64,000 bases of DNA, from positions 558,001 to 622,000 of the forward strand of contig CP136061.1 in NCBI GenBank assembly GCA_032622095.1. Reading direction: 5' to 3'. This stretch comes from Siphonodentalium dalli. Taxonomy: Eukaryota; Mollusca; Scaphopoda; Gadilida; Siphonodentaliidae. The position numbers were made by a program, and so were the translations under genes. The notes below the pieces were generated by a model. The model was given only the letters and a program-made list of their open reading frames with translations. It was not told the DNA's origin and made no database searches. Positions 37,061 through 49,960 of the stretch are shown here, piece by piece; the first letter of the stretch is position 1; each line of letters starts with the position of its first letter.

Positions 37061-37316
37061 GTAAGTAAACCGTACATACACCAATAAATACTGGAATTCA
37101 GGCAGCGGTTCCTGTGTTAATCGTAAGTAAACCGTACATACACCAATAAATACTGGAATTCAGGCAGCGGTTCCTGTGTTAACCATAAGTAAACCGTACA
37201 GACACCAATAAATACTGGAATTCAGGCAGCGGTTAATTCCTGTGTTAATCGTAAGTAAACCGTACAGACACCAATAAATACTGGAATTCAGGCAGCGGTT
37301 AATTCCTGTGTTAATC
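37061..37316. repeat. Donor-site minisatellite A6 (4 units, one donor lost)
   Basis: Positions 37061, 37123, 37185, 37251 and 37317. At 37185 the site reads ATAAGT; the others are GTAAGT. Confidence 0.95.
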
Positions 37317-37562
37317 GTAAGTAAACCGTACAAATGATTTGAACTAGTTATTTAAATCTACATTCTAATTGATTCCATTAACTAATAGCAGATAGATGTG
37401 TCGGTAGATATACAAATATTTATGCCATTAATTGACTACTATTGTAATTAGAGATTTGAAGTTCCAAGCTAAAAGTCAGAGTGTTTGTTTGATCATCATG
37501 AAATTTGCCATGTAGATTGACATGTAAATAGGGTTCAATAGTAGTTTTTCTACATGTGTATA

Positions 37563-40500
37563 TATATCTCCGTCAAATATATCTTGGACACTGAATAAAC
37601 TAATGGTTATATATTTCTTGCTTGCAAGATCTAGAAGATGCAGTTTTAAAAATCGGTACGAAGTACCTACAGTATGTCGCGCACTGTCAAACCTAAACAA
37701 CTTTACCTCTGGACCAATCGTATGAGTCCTTTCGCTATAGAAGCGAGTGACAAGTAAGTTTACGATCCTTTTTATTTCTTCTAGTCCCAAGATAAGTCGC
37801 ATCTTTCATCTGTTCATTTTTAATGAACGTTCTCTTTACGATATTGCGAATGACACCGCGCAGTTTCCTAATTTCGTGCACTAAGCACGTGTTTTCCAAT
37901 TTTCGGAATTCCGTTTCACAATTGTTCAACAATCTTTTATTCTACAATACTGTCTTATTAATGACTGCGGTCCGTGGGTGGATAATTTCATTAACAAATA
38001 TTTCAAGTTTGTTTTGTTTACGAGAATCACTTAAAACAAATATAGTTTTTTGCATAAAACAACCGATGCTCTTTCGAGTCATTCGGGTTCTCGTCAGGAT
38101 TTTTTAACACTGCACCAGGTGCAATATGGTGTTGGCATCTACACTAAGCTCCAGTTTGGACCCTGACAAAATCCTATCCAAACATATTGGAATTAATAAT
38201 TTACAATATTTTACATTACAATATTTTACAATAATTTTCCTCACGGAATGCTAGATAAAATAGCCACAGTGTGGCTTACCTCTTCCCTCTACATTGAACA
38301 TTAGTCTCAATGCTTTTCCGATGAAAACTTTGTAATGTTTTTTCCCTTTGACAGGTAGGGGTGCCACGATTAATCGTATATTCGAACCGTTGATACAGCC
38401 GATATTCAATTACCATCTGAGTTCTTTATTTCGGATGTCGGAAAGTACCGGACATATTTGGATACCCTGTTTGACAGTTTAATCTCCAATGGACAGGTTA
38501 ACGATCGTTGATCGTGCAAAGATATTTGTAACGCATTGTGCTCATTACTGATTACTGACATTTCTTCCCATGAGACAGGAGCGATTGCTCTCGCACCCGT
38601 ATGCACTCGCAATTTTCTATTCACGGGTGCTAAACATTTGCACTCGTCCACCTTGTCACAATGTTGGTGGTCACTGTAATTGTTGGATCAATATTGAAAT
38701 ATTTGAAGATATATTTAGAACATTTCCCATCTCAGTTAATTTATGGGCATGTGAAAGTGTCACTGGTATATCCCACATTGACCTTTGATTTGAGATAACC
38801 CCAACTTACAATTATATTACCGGTGCAATTACACCCGTCTTCTGCATTGCGAGAGAAATTAGTGCTTGCACGGTATTTTTGTCATGGGAAGGACTGTCGT
38901 GGTTGTTTCTGATACAAATTATTCACATGCAAATATTATGCACTACTTCCACTGTCCTTGCTATTAGATACGCTTCATCGATTCTAATCTCTTATTGACT
39001 ATCGATTATCAAGATCAATAATCGTGGTACCTCTACTGACGTGGCACCTTCTCTTACTTCCTCCATTAACTTGGACCCTCCGCTGGAGTCCGTTGCTGGA
39101 CATGCCTCCTCCCTCTGGGTCGCAGCCTCCTGAGCCTCAGCAGAGAAGGGCAGTGATGGTCGTCCAAGCCCAGCTACCACTGGTCCTGCCTCTGGTGCGT
39201 ACGGGTTCATTCCATCGTTGCACAAGCCGGCCACTTGCCGTAGCTACAACAAAATCGGTGGTCTGTAAAAGCTCGCAAGCCCCAGTGCTTTCGACACATT
39301 GCCTGCCTAGCAATTCAATGTGTCACCTGCCACTGCTTCCACTCCAGGGGATTTTACCGCACAGGTTCCGACCTGTCCTCCAATCGTCAAGTCTTTTCCG
39401 ACATCCGTCCCTCCCGGTTTGGGGTGGGCATGTATCCCTATTATTCACTTGTGTTCTTTCCTCCACCAGTGTGGCCTTGCTTTGTACGGTTTCTGGCCTC
39501 TTTTGGGCTCCTAGGCCAGAACTTAGACTTAGTTTCCTTTCTGAGGCTCCGGAACTTTTGCCTCGTCAAACCAGATGACCTGGTCGGGATACTTGCCCCT
39601 TTCCTCCCATCTCCTGGACGGACGGTGCTGTTCGGAGACGAGGACATGCTGTCACAACATCCCCTGCATTTGGCAGCTTTTGATGCGTGTCCGAGTTCGC
39701 CATGCCCATCCGAGAGTGCCTTCCATGAGGGTTATTTCGGATGGGTCAGTCCTTCGGTCTTAGGATAACAATTGCGCACAATTTTGCATACATTACCAGC
39801 ACAATACCAACAGCACAGAAAAAGGAAGAGAAAACGTGGCCCTTCTCCTGCTTCCTCCATATAAAAGGAGTTGAGTTGGTTGCTGGACATGCCTCCTCCT
39901 TATTGGTCACGGCCTCCTGAGCCATCTACAGAGAAGTACGCCTGTTTTCCACAAACGAAGGACTGGATGGGGCCCACATATCAAGAACAAACACCAACAA
40001 CCAGGCTCAGAGTCTGTTGGTGGTCATGCCTCCTCTAATTGTAGTCGCGGCTTCACCAACCTTCGCAGAGACAGGCAACAATGGATTTTGCTCTGCCACC
40101 TCGGTACAGTCTGTGCTGCAGGCTCAGAGTCTGTTGGTGGTCATGCCTCCTCTATTTGTAGTCGCGGCTTCCACAACCTTCGCAGAGACGAGCAGCAATG
40201 GATGTTCTGCAGCAGCTACCACTGGTCCTGCCTCAGTCCATCTAGGTTCATGCTGTCACGGCACATACCAGTTTTTCAGAACCCTTTCTTGCCTTGGTTT
40301 CCTCATTGTTCCTTGTCGCCGACAAGTGGCAATCATTCGACTGAGTGTTCTGTACAATATTACCTCCGTTCTTTGTACTTTGAGGTTTCCTCTGTCAGTC
40401 TGTTTGTCGGCCATATCCCATTGCTCTGGCCATGTGCCATAATCTGGAACTGCTCCTGAATAAGTTTATTTCGCCTCCATTCTCACCTCCCTTCTTATCC

Positions 40501-41738
40501 CGTCGGGGTATTCCAGGTGTTGTTGAGACCAGTCTTTATAGTTTCGGGCCTTCAAATCTGTTCGATTTTTATTCAACGATTAGGCCGCTTTTATGAGACA
40601 AACCTAGACATATTATGGACTTGATCGTGTGTGTGAACCTGATAAGTTAGTATGCGGGTGCTATATCTCACAGGGGACTTTAGCGTTCTACTCACTTAGC
40701 CGAACATATCATGAATATCGACCGTTCTGCTCCATAGACACTATCATCTGAACTACGCTCATTTTCAATTTTTACTTCTAGATTCGGGACGCATCTTTCA
40801 GTGACCACCTAACACAATAGGATTTCATCATAAAGCGTCTCTGCATTTCGTTGGTGGCTATGCGTCCTGTATGTAGTCCATTTTGTTATAGTATTTGTCA
40901 CAGTACCGACTTTGATCACGATTATTTTCCAATTCTATGTTATCACTCTGATCGAGTGTTTCACATCACTTGACAGGCGTGATTCTAATTTGATTTAGCG
41001 ATCACCGATTCTCACTTTATTTGCGACATTTAACAATTATTGCTGCATGCCCATCGGTGCTTGATAATACCAGTTGTCGTGTTATCACAGTTTGTGTAAC
41101 TTTTCTGCTAACCTACGGTATGGGTTCCCTATACACCCACCTGAAGAACAATAACTAAGTTCCACATCATTTTGAAACCATGCAGGCCTGTTCATTGCAT
41201 CACAGATTGGCCGTATGATCAGACAGTGTTCCATTAGCTGTATCAGTTCCTCTCCTTGGTTGACCGTACACTTCAATTTCCAGTTACTTGGCTTTGTGTA
41301 CCGGAGGCAGGCACTCTTTCAGTCTTGGTCCTATTCCGTCTGTATGCTTTTTCTTTCCATGGACATTATTCCCAGTGCTCTGGCCATAATTAGCTCAACT
41401 CCATGAACAAATGAGTTATCTCCCTTACCGATGACCAATATTTATCCTGGACACCTTCACCCTGTGATCATTAGGGCACATGAAGTACGTGTTGTTTCCT
41501 TTTAGGAGGCTTAGTTGTTTTTGGGTTTATCTGAGCTACTGCATATGGGACACAATGATCTATTTTTTGGCACATGTCTACCAAGAAATCTTTTTGGTAC
41601 AGGATGCAGGTCTTTTCTGCTTCAGCAGGTGGGTTTCATGGACATAGTCGGATTATCTGCCTCGTGGCCTCCTCTTCAAGAATTTTAATTATAACCATTA
41701 GTTCATTCAGTGTCCAAGATATATTTGACGGAGATATA
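37563..41738. mobile_element. Large TIR element A (4.2 kb, unclassified)
   Basis: 49-bp terminal inverted repeats at 37563-37611 and 41690-41738 with one mismatch, outermost TATATCTCCG and CGGAGATATA and including ATCTTGGACACTGAA. The element lies inside intron sequence that is continuous in U1-U3. The interior includes a GC-rich, repeat-bearing stretch (38990-40520). I recognise no transposase; minus-strand frames at 37735-37932 and 39441-39647 are basic but match nothing I know. A sister MITE with related ends sits at 44005. Confidence 0.6.
38990..40520. repeat. GC-rich segment with degenerate internal repeats
   Basis: Composition differs sharply from the AT-rich surroundings. Motifs such as GTTGSTGGWCATGCCTCCTC, GCGGCTTC and CTACCACTGGTCCTGCCTC recur near 39090, 39880, 40015 and 40130 in the same orientation. 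Frames exist on both strands (+39024-39578, +40017-40442, -38992-39234) but each covers only part and none shows a known domain. It may be a decayed coding region of the host element or captured host DNA. Confidence 0.45.
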
Positions 41739-44198
41739 ATATTTTTTTACCCAAAATATGTAACAGTCAATTTCGCTTTATTGCATAGCGTCGGTGCATG
41801 GCTTTTGTTATGCAGTTAACCGAATATGCATAAAGCCGAAATCACGATAAAAAGAAGCATAAGCCGTTTTTCTATCACCAGCATCAGTCTAGAAATACAG
41901 TGAATTGTTTATGTTTCGTTCATTCAATTTCATCATCAATTTAGTTTAATTTTATGTTATTCCATATTATATTATCATCTATGATTGTAAAATGTTCAAG
42001 AATAAAACGATGTTCTTGTCAGGAACGGCAACCCCCATTGATAATAAACTCACTATATACATGTTTATATTTAGAATATATCCAATCAATCAGTTAGAAA
42101 TGCATTACACACATGTAATATTAAACAAATAATCATTAACTACCCACCAAATATCAGTTAATAGCCACCAAGAACTGGTAAGAAAAACGCCAACGTTTCC
42201 CGATAAAATTATAAAAATACTATTTTTGTTTGTTTCACGTTATGAGAAGGGGGATAAAATTCTATGTACGGTAGTTGCCGTTTATTTTCGGTAATTTTGT
42301 TTGTTTCAAAATAAATAGGTATATGAAGAACCATCTATCCATGTAGCCAACTGGAAAAACTAACAAAAATCAAATTGATTTCCCAATATATCATGCATAT
42401 TTGTGAGCGCAATTTACGAAACTATATTGAACTATGGGAAGAGGCATAACTCTATTCATTAAATGAAACATTAATTTTTGGGAAACAAAGTGTCTTCAAA
42501 AATTAAATAAAATCTGATCTGATAATTAATCAGTGCACATCACACCAAAACAATTGAGTAGCCACTGTCAAACGTAAATGTTTGCTGAATTGAGCCCCAA
42601 TATAGTTTTAATTAAACACTGAAGCCCAACAGTGTATGACACCTTCTTTAATTGGTACGCTCACAAATGACTCCAAGCAACATGACAGTTCAACAAAGGT
42701 TATTGTTTTGATAGCACGTGCTCCTAGCATTTCTTTAGTGACCTCATTGACATTGCTATGATTTCATTTTGTGCTGCGGCTGCAGTTAATGGAATTAGGT
42801 CAAATTCACACCTCAATGCATGCATATTTGCAGCGACTTGATTAATCTTTTGTTATTGCCACAGAAGCTGTTTTGTTTCCCAGAAGCCGGCGATTTCTAA
42901 GAAGTTGGAGCATGAATAAATATTGAAGACCTGTTAAATACAGGTTATTTAAATTTGTGTTGCGAAGACAATAATTTGATGATTTATTTCTGAACTATTT
43001 TCCGTAACATCGCGTAATTAGAGCTACCCATGTCATTCGCGGAAAATCTTAGTTTCACTTTCGGTTTCAACACAAACTGACCGGGAAACTGGAATAATTG
43101 CGCAGGTGTTTACAAACTTGCATTTTCTGAAGCTGACACAATTCAACAGATTCTGTTAATCTGATAGAATTCCAGTGAGAATTCCTGGAAATATTATTTG
43201 ATCTTTCAATAGGATTATCTGAATCTGACATAAATTCCAGGAATCAATTGCGCCGGTGATAACAAATGCCATGTGTTTAGTCGGCGTCTTGATACTTCAT
43301 TGATGGAATTCCCGGAAACTTCCTTCCTTTCACTTATCGGCATTGCAACTGGAACTGCATGTGTTTACATACGTTTTTTAAAGGAAATAAGGAAGCATAC
43401 AGGAAATGTTTGTGAACAGAAGCATGTTAGAAGAAATAGAAAGCACTTTCGGTTTAGTTGGCTTCCTTGTTGGGGAATTCCCGGAAATCTTCCTTTCACA
43501 TTGAATTCTCAGAATTGCAACTGGAACTTCAGGTGTTTACAAACGTTTACAAACTCAACAAACAACCAAATAAATATACAAATTTTAATAAATCATGCAA
43601 TTCACAAATAAATATGGAAACATACAGGAAATGTGTGTCAACAGAAGCATGTTACTGAGAAGAGATAGAAAACCACGTGTGTTATGAAATTGAAAATTGC
43701 CATCTTCGCTCTCGCGATGGTCATCTTCAACAACTTTGTATTAAGTTTTCCCATAAAATACGTTTTTCAAGGTAAATATTTTTACAAATTGCTATAATTT
43801 CGACATCATGAGGTGACTTTTTACCCCTTCTCATCAACATTTTTGGCGATTTTCGTATGCATAAAAACGGAATAGAGTCCGACCCTTATGCAAATAAACG
43901 ATTAGAAAATAGTCTTTTTATGAGAAAATGGTTTGGTGCATGCATATTTTATGCAAATGACCGAAATATGCATTTAAACGATATGCAATTAACTGAAATT
44001 GACTGTATCTCCTATAATAAATATCTTGGACACTGAACACAGTAAGGGCCCTCCCAGTTGGGATCAACATTCCCGCCCCGTGCACTCGGTCAAACGCATC
44101 AAACACACAGGAGGAAGAAATTAAAAGGATCGTAAACTTACATCAGTGTCCAAGATATTTATTATAGGAGATACATATTTTGGGTAAAAAAATATTAT
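41739..44198. mobile_element. TIR element B with nested MITE (about 2.46 kb)
   Basis: The left end ATATTTTTTTACCCAAAATA, followed by CAGTCAATTTC and ATTGCATA, is mirrored at the right end once the nested MITE at 44005-44174 is removed, giving terminal inverted repeats of roughly 50 bp. The interior is AT-rich with a direct repeat near 43300-43660 (GGAATTCCCGGAAA and CAGAAGCATGTTA phrases). There is no transposase frame. Host intron resumes at TTTTCAGAATATAGC. Confidence 0.5.
44005..44174. mobile_element. MITE of family A nested in element B
   Basis: 32-bp perfect inverted repeats, starting GTATCTCCTATAATAAATAT and ending with its reverse complement GGAGATAC. It shares ATCTTGGACACTGA with the 49-bp TIR of the large element at 37563. 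It interrupts the right TIR of element B. Confidence 0.75.
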
Positions 44199-44199
44199 T

Positions 44200-44756
44200 T
44201 TTCAGAATATAGCATCTCCAAAGCATCCTTTACAACTTACTCTGGCAATACATGTAATTCACTGCGTGATGACATTTCGCTACGTGATTAGTGGCCTATC
44301 AAAGTGCTCTAGTGATCTATTCAATATCCTGGTCATCAGGATTCATGCTGATCGGAAAATGTTTTGACCGTTATTTTAACATTTCTGAAATTTTTTATGG
44401 CTAATTTTCAGAAACCTTTGGCCAAATTGAAAAACAAAATATTGGATCATCATGAAAACCGAAACTAAAACAAAAATAAAAAGAGACCCGCATAACCGAT
44501 AATTTTATAAAAAGTGATAATGGATATGTGATAGCCGCAAAAAATGAAATAGGTCAAGCCGGCAACGTATATCTAAATAAACGAGCACTGATATGCCTTG
44601 CTGGCAAAGTATATAAACATAAATGAGCACCGATTCGCCTGAAATTGTTTTAGTTCCTGACATGCCACCATAATTATTCTATTACACATCCAAGCCTACA
44701 GAATGCCCTTAATCAAGTTTAATAGTGAAAATGACTCTTGCTTCCACATTTTACAG
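44200..44756. other. Resumed U4/U5 intron and acceptor-side segment
   Basis: Matches 23236-23787 and 34115-34666, so the two sides of the 6.6-kb insertion are one former continuous intron. Ends in acceptor TTCCACATTTTACAG. Confidence 0.7.
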
Positions 44757-44909
44757 TACAAACCTTTGGTGAGATTTGTTACAAAACCCCAGATGAATCG
44801 TGTGGCATTGACTTGACCTGTACAACTCTCTCTGGAGGTGGAGGAGATAAATGTAGATGCACAGACAGCAATAAATACTGGAATTCAGGCAGCGGTTCCT
44901 GTGTTAACC
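44757..44909 (+). CDS. Cassette exon 9: six-cysteine module
   Basis: 153 bp, phase 1-1, open, with EIC instead of ETC before the first module cysteine and TDSNKYW. First-position exon type; donor GTAAGT with a short array. Confidence 0.85.
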
Positions 44910-45033
44910 GTAAGTAAACCGTACAGACACCAATAAATACTGGAATTCAGGCAGCGGTTCCTGTGTTAACTGTAAGTAAATCGTACATACACCAATAAAT
45001 ACTGGAATTGAGGCAGCGGTTCCTGTGTTAACC
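44910..45033. repeat. Donor-site minisatellite A7 (2 units)
   Basis: Donors at 44910, 44972 and 45034, 62 bp apart. Confidence 0.9.
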
Positions 45034-45130
45034 GTAAGTAAACCGTACAAATGATTTAAACTAGTTATTTAAATCTCCATTCTAATTGATTCCATTAACT
45101 AATAGCAGATAGATGTGTCGGTAGATATAC

Positions 45131-45432
45131 ATAGAGGATCTCAAACGAGTTACTATTTTATACAGAATTTATCAACCGAGTTCACTAAATTCAAATAGAA
45201 TTTAGTGGACAAGGTTGATAAATTACGTATAAAATAGAACGAGTTTGAGATACTTTTTATCACATTATCATATAATCGCTAAATTTTTATCGAAAATAAC
45301 AATAATTAACTGCAGCCATCGAACTGCAAACTTTGGCCCAAAGGGCAGCGTGACGTCATTGCACGCAACGATATTACACATGTCTATTACGCTCGAATAT
45401 TACATAGGAAAATAGTGCTAATCATGTGATAA
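45131..45432. mobile_element. Foldback MITE in inverse orientation
   Basis: Reverse complement of the intron MITE at 17980, starting ATAGAGGATCTCAAAC and ending ATCATGTGATAAA. It interrupts GTAGATATAC / AATATTTATGCC, which is continuous in the other introns. The hairpin loop is shorter than in the U1-U4 copies. Confidence 0.8.
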
Positions 45433-45739
45433 AAATATTTATGCCATTAATTGACTAGAATTGTAACTAGAGATTTAACGTTCCAAATGTAGAACTTAGA
45501 TACATTCATGGGACTCAAGTAATAATCATTGTTTTATAGGTAACCAATAAGTGGTAAGACAGTAAAAAATCATAATCATTATGAAATGCTGGCTAACGAC
45601 TCAAAAGCTTTTTGATATATTCTTGAGGAAATTATCATAATTTGATAATGTTGTTCTAAATTATAACCTATAATGAAGGCTGCACGTCTCTTTAATCAAT
45701 TTCAATAGTGAAAATGACTCTTGCTTCCACATTTTTCAG

Positions 45740-45892
45740 TACAAACCTTTGGTGAGACTTGTTACAAAACCCCAGATGAATCATGTGGCATTGACTTGAC
45801 CTGCACAACTCTCTCTGGAGGTGGAGGAGATAAATGTAGATGCTCAGACAGCAATACATACTGGAATTCAGGCAGCGGTTCCTGTGTTAATT
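45740..45892 (+). CDS. Cassette exon 10: six-cysteine module
   Basis: 153 bp, phase 1-1, open, acceptor TTTTTCAG. It has CSDSNTYW (Ser for Thr) and ends GTTAATT before GTAAGT. No array follows: the donor is single. The upstream intron lacks the MITE (empty site near 45650). Confidence 0.85.
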
Positions 45893-45996
45893 GTAAGTAA
45901 ACCGTACAAATGATTTAAACTAGTTATTTAAATCTACATTCTAATTGATTCCATTAACTAATAGCAGATAGATGTGTCGGTAGATATACAAATATT
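45893..45996. other. Intron start, then broken by insertion
   Basis: Usual post-exon intron sequence up to GATATACAAATATTTT, where tandem-core repeats take over. Confidence 0.6.
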
Positions 45997-46710
45997 TTCA
46001 TCATTGGGGTGGCCCCTAGTTGGGCAAGAATCATTTTGTGGTAATTCAGCCAAAAAAAACATGGCCGCTGGTGGCCATCTTGGATTTCAAATTTGAATCT
46101 ATTGCCGCAGGCTACAGGCCATACTGTTTGTCTGATCATCATAAAATTTCTCAAGAATGTTGACATTTACATGTAGATGGGAAACCAGTCATTTTAGGAT
46201 TAATCGGCCAAAAAACATGGCCGTTGGCGGCCAACTTCAAATTTTACTCTTTGCATCACTAAATCCTTTGACACAGACCACATCCCTGATCAGATCATCA
46301 CCAAACTTCATATGGATCATCGGGGTGGCCTCTTGATGGGTATGAGTCATTTTGGGGTCATTCAGCAAAAATATATGGCCACCAATGGCCATTTGGGATT
46401 TTACTCTTTGTATGACTGAATTTTTCTACAAATTCCATTAGCATGGGTTATAGACTGATCTGTTTGTTTGATCTTCATGAAATTTGTCACGGATGTTGAC
46501 ATTGACATGTAGATGTAGTCATTTTGGGGTCATTCGACAAAAAAACATGGCTGCCGGTGGCCATTTTAAAATGTATTATTTGCATCACTAAATCTTTTGG
46601 CACCCCCTACAGACCACATCCCTGATCCGATTATTATGAAACTTGTCAACCATTAAATTATTCCCCACCTAAGTTGAGCTACAGTGTCATTGACACTTTC
46701 ATTTTGTGAT
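45997..46710. repeat. Tandem-core element, diverged copy
   Basis: About four degenerate units with GCCATCTTGGATTT, GACATGTAGATG and TTTTGGGGTCATTC. Ends in AAGTTGAGCTACAGTGTCAT, a right end shared with the array at 53580-55240. Confidence 0.75.
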
Positions 46711-49700
46711 ATATACAGGTACAATGTGCAAGTATCAGTGTATCGCACGGAGCGGTCGTGTGGTTGTGTTTCCCAATGTATGGAGTAAAACACTATGCAT
46801 GAATATATTGCCATATTAAATGTCCTCTACAGAACCGTTGGAGAGTGAATATATGTACATGTCATTGCAAACGGAACGAAGAATACATCTAATAGGCTTA
46901 GTGGCAGTAAATAAGCCACAACTAACTAACTTTCTGGTTTCGTAGTTGACAAAACCAGAATAACTTTGTCAACTATAATAGATTTAAAATGCGCAGTATA
47001 AGCATGATGTCTGTCGTTTCTCTGCATCAGTATGTCAGTCTCCATTCAGGATGTGAATCTGACCAATTAGATCAATTTTTAAATATGGCCGGAGTTACAA
47101 AATAATTATCTGGTGGTGGTGTGTGTTTTTTTAGTGGGACATTGAATAATCGTATTTATTTTGTCGGGCATCGGCGTTTGAAATCAAATGGGTACGCCAT
47201 TATGTGTAGACTTGTGTTTGATTTGAATTGTTGCTATTTTACAATGTACTTGTCAGCAGAAATGATAATGAATTTCTGAGAATATTGTAAATGTGCGAAA
47301 GGTATAATACACAGGGGTCTGGGAACTTTTTATTTTATTATATTATTTTTTAAATTAATATCATAAAATGATTTTAAAAAATGTTCCCGGACCCCTGTGT
47401 AAAAGATATCATTGCATGTTTATCTTGATGTGGTTATTATGCACAACGTGTGACGTTTAATTCCTACTGTAACTATCATACCATAAACTAAAGGTTTCTA
47501 TAATTGACATATATGAGGTTTTGATGACCAGATATCGGCTTTCAAGAGAATATGTTTAACTCATTGGTTGTCAGTCTTGCAAAAATTCCAATTATCGCAT
47601 CTAATAAAGAGCGTCCATACTTCCACCGAAACGTGGTAGGTAATAAAGAGCGTTTTAATTATGATAGATTGTACTCGTTTTCAATGTAAAACCATCAACG
47701 TATGTAAATATAAATCGATGGTAAAACGGGTGGAAACTTTTCTGTGTTTACGTGATGTCTGTGACATAATAATTGATGGTGACTATTTAACGTTTATTTT
47801 TAACCACGGAATGCTAGAAAAATACAATTTTGTCTAATTTAGTATCGACTTTATGTACCGCGCTTGGATCTTCAAATTTATGTTTTGTTTTTAAATTTGA
47901 TGAGGACAAATAAATAATTGATTTGCAGTGATTTAATTATGGTAAGAAAATCAGAAGTTAACTGAATTATTAAACTTATATATACTACGGTAAAAAGTAT
48001 GTTAATATTTATCATATGCTTGTCTATACAATAGCGGACAATAACTGAAACGTATCTCTTCAAAGACACGTTGAGTAAGATTATTTCATCATCATGAAAG
48101 TAACACAACCTCATTGAGTGAACATTGCGGTGCACGCTGTCCACTATCCAATCAAAAATGACGAAGTTATGACGCACATGTTCAATCGAGAATTCTGTGT
48201 TTGAATCACAGCGTATCAATTTCAACTTTGGGCTCAGGTTAATTCTTTTTTTGTAAATACTGACACGTGGATTCTTTTATTAAGTAGAATAAACATTTAT
48301 TTAATTAAGAGTTAACTTGATAACTTTGAGTATAAATAAGGCACATATGATAACAAAGATTTATTGCAACAAACATATTAGCATCACCGCCCTATTAATT
48401 AAATATCTGGCCACTATCAAAGGAAGACACACCCATGCAATGTTTGGAAAAAAATTCGGAATGTCAATCTACTTGAGAAACGCCCACGTGTGACAATAAA
48501 CTTATATTCTTGTGCGGTTACGTACATTTATGTGTTTCATATGGCGAAAACACTAATCTGAGACACCTGCAGCTCTGTTAATCGATTTGTGTATTCTACC
48601 CCCATCGCCCCCAGAATGTTAGTTATATACATGAAGACGAAGGTAGCTTGATGTGCACTATTTTAATTGACGTGTATTTTTGCGTGGGTGAAAACTATTG
48701 ACAATTTTCGATTTCTACAAGAATATTTCCTTTCTGAATATTTCATGCAGCCTTTGACTCCGTGATAATGATCTCATGCTTGTCGCTTGATCATATACAA
48801 GTGCCGGGGGCTCTCGATGGGATGTTTCTTGAAACACGTACAATACAGAAGAACAACGTTGTCAGGATATAAGTAGGGAACATTATGTTTTTTATGTTAC
48901 ATATACATGCACTAGTTTAATCACAGATAATATAACATAAGATAAGGCAAATTAAATAACATGTGTTTCCGATTTGTTGACCTAAAAACTCCAGGTAGAT
49001 AAGTACATGTACACATATTCGGCTACATGCCATCATCTCAGCCTTTCCATCATTGTTGAGTTAATTCTTTCATGATAAACATTCATTGCATTTTGGAAGC
49101 TTCAATATTCACCGATAACATGCCCCATATTGTTTTTGAGTTCATTGGCACCACTGTCAATCATTCGCAGCAGGCTTTTGATCTGCAGTCTGTCAGTAAA
49201 TGTGACGAATCATTGGATACCACGTCGATTACACATGTACATGTATGTGTTATCATATCTTCATGAAGATTTCAAATGACAGCGGACCATTTGGCGTACA
49301 GGGGGATACAGGTAATCAACCTTTAATCAGATATGATGCTGAATATTTAATATTAAATATTCAAAGAACCCATGTACATTGCGATGTGACCTCAAAGTTT
49401 TTTGTCTCAATTAATTACATCTCCATTAATTTGTGCAGTGCGATCAACGTGATCTACATTTATTTATTAGTTTTTTTTCCGGAACCAATCATGCATTACT
49501 GTGCCTCCCACATTGCATTATGTTGGCAACGTTCCATTTTGTTGACTGTTATCTCGACTGCGTTTGTTGTGTTGACAGTTACCTCGACCCCGTTATTCCG
49601 ACCGCGTTATTTTGCATTGATGGTTACATCGATTGCATCGGAGTAACGTTACAACCGCGTTGGAGTAACGTTATGACCACGTTGCATTAACGTGAGAACT

Positions 49701-49780
49701 GTGTTGATGGTAAATTCTCAATGCAGTCTCAACTAAGTTCAAACACGGTCAAGAGGGACATTAATTTTGAGAGGATCTGT
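46711..49780. other. Inserted or intronic DNA, no gene recognised
   Basis: Unique AT-rich sequence absent from the other paralogous introns. It includes a hairpin at 47309-47400 and, at about 49540-49720, a degenerate short repeat of GTAACGTTAYRACC / GCGTTG phrases. The frames at 47878-48225 (-) and 49245-49646 (+) show no known domain. Confidence 0.45.
47309..47400. repeat. Hairpin with 18-bp arms
   Basis: Left arm ACACAGGGGTCTGGGAAC, right arm GTTCCCGGACCCCTGTGT, one mismatch, with an AT-rich loop. May be the ends of a small MITE. Confidence 0.7.
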
Positions 49781-49960
49781 AAGTGGTAAGACAGTAAAAA
49801 GTCATAATCACAATGAAATGCTGGCTAACGACTCAAAAGCTTTTTGATATATTCTTGATGAAATTATCATAATTTGATAATGTTATTTCTGAATTATAAC
49901 CTACAATGAAGGTCTGTCCCTTTAATCAATTTCAATAATGAAAATGACTGTTGCTTACAC

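Larger units (their letters stand above)
34309..37563. repeat. Tandem exon unit U4 (cut by insertion)
   Basis: Retains both exons like U1. Its long intron is internally deleted: sequence homologous to 19750 joins sequence homologous to about 23130 at about 37468. It is then interrupted at about 37563 by a 6.6-kb insertion, after which the unit resumes at 44200. Confidence 0.8.

Noticed and set aside
39024-39578. 184-codon + frame in the GC-rich island as a gene
   Set aside because: Overlapping long frames occur on both strands because of high GC, with no start context, domain or splice structure. Kept only as a possible decayed segment of element A.
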